Below, one piece after another: positions 19,713-27,500 of a DNA stretch of 45,193 bases. Positions within the stretch are counted from its first letter, which is position 1. The number at the start of each line of letters is the position of its first letter. Below the pieces are notes generated by a model. It saw only the letters and a program-made list of their open reading frames with translations. It was not told the origin of the DNA and made no database searches. Source of the DNA: a virus; IMG/VR virus record IMGVR_UViG_3300010373_001374, positions 1 to 45,193 of that record, one strand, 5' to 3'. Both the position numbers and the translations under genes were made by a program.

Positions 19713-20288
19713 ATGCACCCCGAAGATCCCAGAGCCGAGCACTTCAGAGAAGAGAAAGAGCGGCAATTTGTCAGGCTATTGATCATCTATACGGTGCGCG
19801 ATGCCCTCGACCTTTACACCTGGTATCACACGGGCACATATCATAATCGCTTTCTTTATCGGCTTGGATTCACTAGGAACGCGCCGAAGGATAAGGCATT
19901 CAAGCGAACGGCCGACGAGATCAAAACTTGGATCGAGTCCGATCAGTTTGATCGCCTGTGCAAGCGGATCGGGTTTGATCCGGCGAATACCCGCAGCATC
20001 ATAACCGGCGCCCTGGCTGGTAACGACCACGACCGGATCAGAGAACTACTGAAAGAATACGACGAGGAACTCAGTCTATATGCCTTCCACGGACCCAAAA
20101 GTCAGGCAGAGGTCGCGGAATACGAAGCCGCAAAACAGCGAGACCGAATTAGATTTGCTCGACCCGCCGGACTTCCCGGAGCCCGGATCGGACGCAAGCC
20201 TGCCCGAGGATCGAAGCCTGTTCCACGAGAAAAGCGAGGAAGAAGTCGCCCAGGAAGTGGACGAAGCCGAAAGAATCCTAAACGGTGA
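19713..20288 (+). CDS. Hypothetical protein with Arg/Pro-rich tail overlapping the next gene
   Basis: From ATG 19713 a 191-aa protein. Its core ('TVRDALDLYTWYHTGTYHNRFLYRLGF', 'RTADEIKTWIESDQFDRLCKRIGFDPANTRSIITG') has the W-x-x-S-x-x-F-x-x-x-C-x-x-x-G-x-D-P arrangement of a small helical phage domain often found near regulatory or packaging genes. The last ~70 residues are Arg/Pro/Gly-rich and lie over the first 209 nt of the next gene in another frame, so the true tail may be unimportant or the overlap may be functional. Confidence 0.6.
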   Translation: MHPEDPRAEHFREEKERQFVRLLIIYTVRDALDLYTWYHTGTYHNRFLYRLGFTRNAPKDKAFKRTADEIKTWIESDQFDRLCKRIGFDPANTRSIITGALAGNDHDRIRELLKEYDEELSLYAFHGPKSQAEVAEYEAAKQRDRIRFARPAGLPGARIGRKPARGSKPVPREKRGRSRPGSGRSRKNPKR

Positions 20289-20568
20289 AATACCGCCAGA
20301 GAGCCGCACGATAACCGAGGCGCCCTTCAATGCCAAGGAAACCTACGACGAAATCAACGAGACCGGCGTAGCGTTCGAAACGCAAATGCTCATCGAGGAA
20401 ATAAAATTCTTGCTCGAACAGGTTGAAGATATCGCACCGGCACACGCGAAGAGAGCAGTACAAGCCGGACAAGCCGGCCTCGCGTCTGACTTCAACACGC
20501 TGGCCAATGCAGCCCGCCACATAACTAGGCGCCTAAACGGGAAGTACACCTACTTGAGGAAATCATGA
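20080..20568 (+). CDS. Acidic hypothetical protein
   Basis: A 162-aa protein with GAGGAA about 9 nt before ATG 20080. The first 70 residues are acidic and Pro-rich ('ELDLLDPPDFPEPGSDASL', 'KSEEEVAQEVDEAERILNG'); the C-terminal half is helical. It overlaps the previous gene by 209 nt in the +1 frame. Joined to the next gene by ATGA. No family recognised. Confidence 0.58.
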   Translation: MPSTDPKVRQRSRNTKPQNSETELDLLDPPDFPEPGSDASLPEDRSLFHEKSEEEVAQEVDEAERILNGEIPPESRTITEAPFNAKETYDEINETGVAFETQMLIEEIKFLLEQVEDIAPAHAKRAVQAGQAGLASDFNTLANAARHITRRLNGKYTYLRKS

Positions 20569-20963
20569 GATACATAATCGAGCTGTGCGACATTTGCGGA
20601 GCCTCGGACAAACCGCAGAATCGCCAACCGGAAGTGAAGCTCATACGAAACCCTGGCCGCCCGAGTATTACAGTGCGGTGCTGTGAGGACTGCGTAGCGA
20701 AAGTGAACGAGCACAACAAGCCCTACGACGACGCCGATCGTAAAGCCGACGAAGAAGCTAAGGCAGTAATGGACGCCAAAGTCGCCGCGAAGAAGCAAGA
20801 AGAAGAAGCGAAGAAGAACCAAGAGGGCAAGGTCATGGAAATGCTTGTGCAGCAAAACCAAGTGATGATGCAACTCTTAGCCCAGCTCGTAGAACAAAAT
20901 GCCAATGCCGCTAAGCCCCGAAGAAATAGAAAATCAGGACAAGAGATGCAGCCACAGGGATGA
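20565..20963 (+). CDS. Zinc-ribbon protein with coiled coil
   Basis: A 132-aa protein. The N-terminus has 'CDICGAS' and later 'RCCEDCVAKV', a four-Cys zinc site. Residues about 55-115 are a charged coiled coil ('DADRKADEEAKAVMDAKVAAKK', 'KVMEMLVQQNQVMMQLLAQLVEQ'), then a basic tail. ATGA-coupled to the previous gene and overlapping the next by 65 nt. Function unknown; could be a small-terminase-like or structural accessory protein. Confidence 0.6.
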   Translation: MRYIIELCDICGASDKPQNRQPEVKLIRNPGRPSITVRCCEDCVAKVNEHNKPYDDADRKADEEAKAVMDAKVAAKKQEEEAKKNQEGKVMEMLVQQNQVMMQLLAQLVEQNANAAKPRRNRKSGQEMQPQG

Positions 20964-21753
20964 CGCCGGGAACCAGTGCGGCGGCTTCCACATAAAGGGC
21001 TCAAAGTTTTGTCACCCTCACGCCGGCGGGGTGGCATATATGCACGAGAAGAAACGCAACCTGGTGGCGCGTCGCCGGGAGCTGCAAGACGATCTCGAAG
21101 AGAACCACCAAAAGCTTGAATCAGTCGAAGACATTAAGGTCGCCGTCGCGAAGATATACAACGGCACACTTGCCGGCTTCATCAAACGCGATAAGGCTAG
21201 TGTGTTGATCACCCTGCTGCAACTCGCACATAAGTTGCACCAGAAGCAAGGACCGGCGCCCATGGGCTTCGTCAACATCAACATAGGCGACGGCGCGGCC
21301 AGGATCACACCGAATTTTGCGGACGCCAAACAGCTCGATCAATTCCTGCTATCCGATCAGAGCGCAAGCGCAAAACTGATCGAAGACCTGCACCGCGATG
21401 GCAATCTGACGATTGAGAAGCAAGACGACGTGATCGACGTAAAGCCGATCAATCCCGATAAGGTGAAGATCGACGCCACAGGGATCGCCAAGATCACCGG
21501 AGCTCCGAAAGAGGAAGTGATCGATCTGCTCGGCAAGACACTGGCCGACACCGCCGGCGAGGAATACGCCAAGCCATTCGCCGGTATCGATCTGCTCGAA
21601 CTGCCACCACCACCGCCGACCTATTGCGATTATGTCGGAGTCGAAGAACGATCCGAGCTGGCAGGTATGCCGGTGCTGTCCCTCTGGTATGTGTGTCAGC
21701 GGTGCGGAAAACGCAACCCAAACAAAGTACAGGAAGTTTGCCCAAATGGATGA
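20899..21753 (+). CDS. Zinc-finger protein, possible small terminase-type DNA-binding protein
   Basis: A 284-aa protein (start 20899; a second ATG at 20905 is equally possible). Residues about 16-42 form a Cys/His finger ('RCSHRDDAGNQCGGFHIKGSK', then 'FCHPH') of the treble-clef kind often seen at the N-terminus of small-terminase-like and packaging-associated phage proteins. The centre is helical ('ELQDDLEENHQKLESVEDIKVAVAKIYNG'). The C-terminus has a second Cys pattern ('YVCQRCGKRNPN'). I infer a DNA-binding role ahead of the packaging genes. Confidence 0.52.
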   Translation: MPMPLSPEEIENQDKRCSHRDDAGNQCGGFHIKGSKFCHPHAGGVAYMHEKKRNLVARRRELQDDLEENHQKLESVEDIKVAVAKIYNGTLAGFIKRDKASVLITLLQLAHKLHQKQGPAPMGFVNINIGDGAARITPNFADAKQLDQFLLSDQSASAKLIEDLHRDGNLTIEKQDDVIDVKPINPDKVKIDATGIAKITGAPKEEVIDLLGKTLADTAGEEYAKPFAGIDLLELPPPPPTYCDYVGVEERSELAGMPVLSLWYVCQRCGKRNPNKVQEVCPNG

Positions 21754-22699
21754 CAACTTTTTCAAGACAGCGATTTACTCAGGCTACCGCCTGCGCTTCC
21801 TCGAACCACGGCAGCGCGCATACGCATGGGAAGAACTGAAAAAGAATGTGACACCATACGCGGGAGTCATAGCGGGGATACATGAGCCATGGGCCCAGGA
21901 CGATTACGTCAGAGCGATCCCACCGCTGGATCTCCTGCTGCTATCGCTGCAAGGCGGTGAGTTCATCGTCTGTATATACGATGATCCCGAGGCTAAACTC
22001 TTGCCGCGAAACACGCTCGTGGGCATGGCATGGCTTGACGATATATGGGCCGAGCGAAGCGCGCACCTTCACGCTTGGAGCAATCCGGCGTGCCGCCAAG
22101 ACTTCCGCCGAAGCAAGATCGCGGATCGGTTTGCGCGCGAGATCGTCGAGTATGCCTTCAAACCATTTGCCCCGATAAAAGACGGCGGCGGCCTCGGGCT
22201 CAAAAAATTAAAGTCAAACGTTGCCATGCCCAACCGGCGAGCCTACCGCGCATTGCATGCGCTCGGCTTCGTCGATGTAGGGATCTCGCCGCTGGATGGC
22301 TTGTACGACTCTGTGCCTACCGATACGCTGAACTTAGAATTACTCAACCCTGATTATTTCGGCTTGGCCGAAGCAGAGGTAATACAAGCTAATGCCATTC
22401 GGCGGCGGGGGATCAGCCCCGAAACCCCCAACTTACTCACCACCGGCGCCCTTCGTGAATCCGGGCCCGTTCCAGGGTCCGCCGGATCCCAGCACGACGG
22501 TGCCGAACGTGCTCAGCCCCACTCAAGTTATGAGGCAAGGAGCATCGGTAGAGAGCCAACTACCGGCTTGGCTGCAAATCAATCAGAACCCCATGAACCC
22601 TCAGGGGATGCAGCAGTACGAGAACAACTTCTATCAAACGCAGGTGCAGCCGCAGTTAGCGCAGGCACAAGCCGACCTCTACGCAAACGGGCAAAATAG
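21746..22699 (+). CDS. GNAT-like protein with long C-terminal overlap
   Basis: From ATG 21746 (AGGAAG about 9 nt upstream) a 317-aa protein. The part to about residue 215 fits a phage GNAT-like acyltransferase found among virion genes: 'LVGMAWLDDIWAERSAHLHAWS', 'AREIVEYAFKPFA', 'GLKKLKSNVAMPNRRAYRALHALGFVDVG', the last being the A-x-R-A-x-R-x-L-x-x-x-G-F element of the fold. The last ~100 residues run 308 nt over the next gene in the other frame and are low-complexity. An earlier in-frame start (21632) would overlap the previous gene. Confidence 0.6.
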   Translation: MDDNFFKTAIYSGYRLRFLEPRQRAYAWEELKKNVTPYAGVIAGIHEPWAQDDYVRAIPPLDLLLLSLQGGEFIVCIYDDPEAKLLPRNTLVGMAWLDDIWAERSAHLHAWSNPACRQDFRRSKIADRFAREIVEYAFKPFAPIKDGGGLGLKKLKSNVAMPNRRAYRALHALGFVDVGISPLDGLYDSVPTDTLNLELLNPDYFGLAEAEVIQANAIRRRGISPETPNLLTTGALRESGPVPGSAGSQHDGAERAQPHSSYEARSIGREPTTGLAANQSEPHEPSGDAAVREQLLSNAGAAAVSAGTSRPLRKRAK

Positions 22700-23249
22700 C
22701 GGCTCTTACTCTGGTGCCTACATGGGGCAACTCGCCGCCATGGGAGCGCTCAACAAATACAACGCCGGACTTGGCTATGCTCAGCAGCTCTACAACAATC
22801 AACTGCAAGGGCGGTCTAGTTATTTCAATGGCGGCCCGTCGGTAGCCATCGGACAGAACGCCGCGAACGTACAACGCGGTATGGGCATTGCTGGACTGCA
22901 AAGTCAAAACGCAGGGATGCTCAATAACTACAATCTCGGCAGCGCTGGGATGCAGAATCAATATGACCTTGGCGCGGCAGGGATGCAAAACAACTTCAAT
23001 CTGTCCAACTACGGCAACCAACTGAGCGCCTACGGCATGAACTTGCAGAACCAGGCAAACCGCTTTGGCTCAATTGCCGGCGGACTGACAAACATTTTCA
23101 GCGGCGGACTTGGCTTGATGGGCGGCCGTGGCACCGCCGGTAGTTTCGGCGGCATGGGCGGCACCGGCGGACTGGGTAGCTTTGGCGGCAGTAGCCCGCT
23201 ATCAAATGCTGTGAGTGGTGCGGCTACGGCCGGACTCAACTTTATCTAA
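22392..23249 (+). CDS. Gly/Asn/Gln-rich virion internal protein candidate
   Basis: A 285-aa protein beginning 'MPFGGGGSAPKPPTYSPPA' with repeated Asn-Gln-Tyr-Gly composition ('NAGMLNNYNLGSAGMQNQYDLGAAGM') and a Gly-rich C-terminal third. Such proteins occur in podoviruses as internal or ejected virion proteins placed before a very large one. The ATG is preceded by AGAGGTAATACAAGC, whose GTAATACAA matches the shared operator half, so a start here may also be near a promoter. Role inferred from context. Confidence 0.6.
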   Translation: MPFGGGGSAPKPPTYSPPAPFVNPGPFQGPPDPSTTVPNVLSPTQVMRQGASVESQLPAWLQINQNPMNPQGMQQYENNFYQTQVQPQLAQAQADLYANGQNSGSYSGAYMGQLAAMGALNKYNAGLGYAQQLYNNQLQGRSSYFNGGPSVAIGQNAANVQRGMGIAGLQSQNAGMLNNYNLGSAGMQNQYDLGAAGMQNNFNLSNYGNQLSAYGMNLQNQANRFGSIAGGLTNIFSGGLGLMGGRGTAGSFGGMGGTGGLGSFGGSSPLSNAVSGAATAGLNFI

Positions 23250-23258
23250 GGCTGAACC

Positions 23259-24503
23259 ATGTATAACGATCCACTCAACCCGAATCAAGCACCGCAGATC
23301 GCGCAAGGCTTGGCACCACCGCCGCAAGCCCAGGCGCCAGCGCCTAGTATTCCCCCGCCTTCCCAGACGGCCCCGGCGGCGCCTCCACCGCCGGCGGCCC
23401 CTCCTTCCGCAGCACCGGCACCACCGGCGGCGCCACAGATGTACTACGACCCATACAATTACGTGGCGCCCAACAGCGTGCTTAATCAACCGCAGGTACA
23501 AGACAAACTTACACAAGCCTTCATGAACATGGCACAGAGCGCCACAACTGGACATGATCGCACGGCGGAAAGGCAGTACGCCGCTACAAAAATCTTTGGC
23601 GGCGCGGCGGCCGCACTTGGCGGACTCATGGGCGGCGGATATGCCGCCGGCGGACTGCAAGCCCTGAACATGACAAACCAGCAAGTGCAAGACGCTAAAG
23701 CACAGCGCCACATGGATCAGCAATCAGCGCTGACCGGCATGCAGGCGCTTGGAAATATCTTGCGCAACACGAGCAAGGACGCACAAACCGCCCTTGCCAC
23801 ACAGGTGCGTTTGGGGATCCAGAAGCAGCGCGCTGACACCTACGACACGCACACCCAAACCAAAGACGCGAACGACGCGAAGAAGACGGCGAACCTCGAC
23901 CGCCACTATCAGGCGGGTGAGGCACTAAAAGCACTCGGACTAGCCAACACCAGCGAGATGGCGCAAAAGAAACTTGATCAGTACAAAGAGCACTATCAAG
24001 ACGAAATGGCGCTCAAGAAGCAACTTGCAGACGTGAGAGCCAACGCGCAAAAGTACGGCGCAGACAAGCGTTACGATGCGACAATCCAAGGATTGCAAAC
24101 TCGCATCAAACTGGCGAACCAAGCGCGCAAAGCGTCGGCCGTCAGGTTTGACGATGAAATGGAAGCGAAGCTCGGCAGGCGAGACACCAACGGCAACCTT
24201 GTGTATCAAGGCGTGACCGTACCGAGCCTTGCTGATAGCGTCGAAGACGTGGGCGATCTCGAGTCACCACAAGCACCGGCACCGACCGGACAACCGACGC
24301 AGCCAACACAACCAACCCAACCGACGCAGCCAGCACAGGCACCCCCGGCGATGAGCGATAACCAGGGTAAAGCGCTGCAGCTTATGAACCAGTATCAACA
24401 GCTCTACAAAAACAAGCAGTTGCCGGAAGCGATCTATCAGCAAAAGTTGCAGAGCTTTAGCCGCAACTTTCCAACACTGGTAAACCAACTCAATGCCCAA
24501 TAG
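23259..24503 (+). CDS. Pro/Ala-rich virion protein candidate
   Basis: A 414-aa protein. N-terminal Pro/Ala/Gln-rich region (about 1-70), a short hydrophobic Gly stretch ('FGGAAAALGGLMGGGYAAGG'), a long coiled-coil-like middle (about 140-310, 'QKKLDQYKEHYQDEMALKKQ'), then a PTQ repeat and a C-terminal helical part. Sits between the 285-aa and the 1764-aa genes, consistent with an internal virion protein. AAGG lies before the ATG. Confidence 0.6.
   Translation: MYNDPLNPNQAPQIAQGLAPPPQAQAPAPSIPPPSQTAPAAPPPPAAPPSAAPAPPAAPQMYYDPYNYVAPNSVLNQPQVQDKLTQAFMNMAQSATTGHDRTAERQYAATKIFGGAAAALGGLMGGGYAAGGLQALNMTNQQVQDAKAQRHMDQQSALTGMQALGNILRNTSKDAQTALATQVRLGIQKQRADTYDTHTQTKDANDAKKTANLDRHYQAGEALKALGLANTSEMAQKKLDQYKEHYQDEMALKKQLADVRANAQKYGADKRYDATIQGLQTRIKLANQARKASAVRFDDEMEAKLGRRDTNGNLVYQGVTVPSLADSVEDVGDLESPQAPAPTGQPTQPTQPTQPTQPAQAPPAMSDNQGKALQLMNQYQQLYKNKQLPEAIYQQKLQSFSRNFPTLVNQLNAQ
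24294..24338 (+). repeat. Five 9-bp units encoding Pro-Thr-Gln
   Basis: Units CCGACGCAG, CCAACACAA, CCAACCCAA, CCGACGCAG, CCAGCACAG encode (PTQ)4-PAQ. Synonymous changes between units show the peptide rather than the DNA is conserved. Confidence 0.85.
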
Positions 24504-27500
24504 ATTGCAAGTGCCACCGCCGCCGCCAAACATGCCAGCTTATGGCTCGGCAAGCGCCGCGCCCCAGGATGAATTTGACATGCTGTCCGCTCAGGATCAG
24601 CAGCAGGCAGCCCAGCAGGCGCAGCAACCGCCCGACGAGTTCAGCACACTGGCGGCAACCGATCGGCAGGCGCAGCCGCAGCAGCCGGCACCACTCCCGG
24701 TGCTCAGCACCAACGTGCTGGCAACACCGCAGCAGCAGCCAGCCCCGACACCAGCAGCTCAACCGGCACAAAAACCGGCAGCGAAACCGGCAGGGCAGCC
24801 ACGCACGATAAGCGCGCCACAGGCGAAGAAGGCAGCATCAGCACCGCCGCATGTCCCGACACCATTGGAGCAAGTTGGCGCAAACATCGCCCACCTAGGA
24901 CAGCAGGCTTATGCCGGTGCGCACCAAGTACCGATCCTCGGTGATGCCATCAGACTTGGCGAAGAATACGTACACAACCCGGCGCAAGCTGCAGCGGCAA
25001 CGGCGGCGAACATTCCAGCGGGTATCATCGGGCTGCCGCAAGACGTTGTGAATCTCAGCAACCAATTGACCCGGCAACAAGCCGCCGGACAAGTTGCCGA
25101 CATGGGCCCGGCTGATCTTACGTCGCCGGCACGGAAAACAATTGACTACGCCACTCAGGTGGCAAACGTTCTACTGCACCGCAAACAACTCGAGCCGGTA
25201 CAGGTGAAGGAAGCATATCAGGCACCATTCCAACCTGTTCTTGAAGCAAGCCCGGCAGCCGCCGGCGCCGGTGACTTGATTGGCAATCTCCTTGGCGGCA
25301 AAGGTATGCACTTGCCCGGCCCGCCGCAAATCAAGGCACTGGAAAACAATCCGATCGTACAAGGTTTGATCCACGGCGCAATAAGCGGCGAAGGTTACGG
25401 CGCTCTTGGCTCACTCGCCAATCAAGCCGAGGGCAGGCAGCACGAACAGGCAGACGGCAAAGACATACGCGGACTGAACTTGAAGCAAGCGGTGAAAGAA
25501 GGCTCGGCATCAATCGCCCCCGGTATATTGCTTGGTGCCGCCGGCGGTGCTTTCGCCAGGAAACCCGCACCGAAACTGGCACCGGGAACGATCCCGCCCG
25601 AACTGCTCGAATTTAAGAAACCCGGACAGGGAGCACCGACGCCGACCACGCAAGCGCCGGCAGCGCAGCCAGGGAAAGCGCGCGGATCATTTAGCTTTGC
25701 CCCTGGCATGAAACAGCAGCTTGAGGCGCGAGACGCCCAGGAAGCGACAGCCAACCCTTACGGCACCGTCAAGAAGATCGACGACTGGAAAAACACACTC
25801 AACGATCAGCTTGCCAATGCGCAATCCGCTGACGACGTACTGCAAGCGAAGAACGACGCCGCCGCGTGGATCAGCAAGAACGGCGCGGACAAGAGCGTCA
25901 AGGACGTGCTGAAAGAGCACCTCGACAAAACTGCGACCCAAGCAGACCTCAAGATCAAAGCCGACGCACAGAAAGCGAAGATCGAAGCAGCCCAGGCGAA
26001 GCAAGCGGCCACGCCACCGGAACCGGCGCCGGCTCCAGTGGCGCCCCCGCCGAAGCCGCCCGAGCAACCCGCGCCTCAAATGACGCCCGAGCAGATCGCG
26101 GAGCACCAGCGCCAAGACTTCATCCGGCAAAACTTCCCCAACCACAATGAAGACCTGAGCAGCCATGATTTCAGCACCTTCAAAGGCACCCGTGAAGAAC
26201 AATACAGGGTGAATCATGCCGAGCCTTTCAGCCCCCACCATATATATGATGAGGACATTGATCCGCAACTCGACATACTCAGCCAGACGCGCGAGCACCT
26301 CAACAAAGCCTACGAAAACGCCGACCGCAACACCCGCACGCGATTGACCGGCATTATCAAAATTCTCGACGGGCAAGAGAAAGCGATCGTACACGAGAAA
26401 GCGCGTCGCGCGTACCTGACCGCCCAGGGCGTTGAGCCTGACTGGGTAAAATCCGAACCTGTCGAAGGCGCCGACACGTCCGCCGCCCCTGCCGAAAATC
26501 CGTCGGAAAATCAACACATCGACTTTAAGCAAGTGCCGGACGATGAACTCGTCAAAAGGATGATCGATCCGGCAGCGCACGGACTGACAGACGATCAGCA
26601 CATGGCGGCCATTGCCGAATACGAAGCGCGCCACCCGGAACCGGCGCCGGAAGAGTCGCAAAATAATGGACAAAACCCCGGACAAAACGCACCGAGTCAA
26701 GAGCCCGAAACGCCGCCCCCGGCAGCGAAAGAACCCGGACAAAATAACGGACAAAATGAAGTAGCAAAATCTTACAAGGTCGATAAACAAGGGCCTTGGT
26801 ATCACGTCACCGATCAAGATGGAAACGTCCTAAGTAAGACGAAGGATCGCAAGCAAGCCGAGCGCCGCGTCGAATCGCTCAACAGTGGAGCAAAGCACGG
26901 ACAAGGCAAGCGCACAGACAAGAGCCCGCAGCCGGACGACTCCACCAGCTACCAGCGCGCGGCAATAGATTACGGCAATAAATTCGATGCCAGCAACCTA
27001 CCGCCGGAAGTATCCGAGCCCTTGCAACGACTCGTAGAACAGCGCCACCGTTTCGACCAGGCGCGCAACAAAGTTTTAGGGATCGCGCAAGTTGCCGGCA
27101 AAGCGAAAGGCTTGGATCTCAAACTCAAAGGCGTACGGAAATTTGATCCGGAAGTCGAAAAAGCAGTAGCCGCCGCGGCTAAAAATCCTGAAGAGTCCGG
27201 CTTCAGTATTGAAATGAACTCGGGGAAGAAGCCGGCGCCAGAAGCTTATAAACCGGCAAAAGGCGAGAACGTCTTAGGTGCTCTCAACAATGCCATTGGT
27301 GAAATGAAGTCGGCCGAGGCTGACTACAACACCGCCCGCGATACCTTCAAAGATCAATATCTTCCGCGCCGTGGTGAACTGCCGCCCTCGATCAACGTCA
27401 ACCACGAAGGCAATACATTTAACGTTAGGCTGACCAACAAGGAAAGCCGAGCAGCCACCACCAACACGCCAGGCGAGCAAGCGCTCAGCGACGACGTGAA

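Noticed and set aside
25687-26817. 376-codon minus-strand frame inside the 1764-aa gene
   Set aside because: Arg/Val/Leu/Phe-rich antisense product typical of complementary reading of G+C-rich coding DNA; no ribosome site and the + strand reading is continuous.
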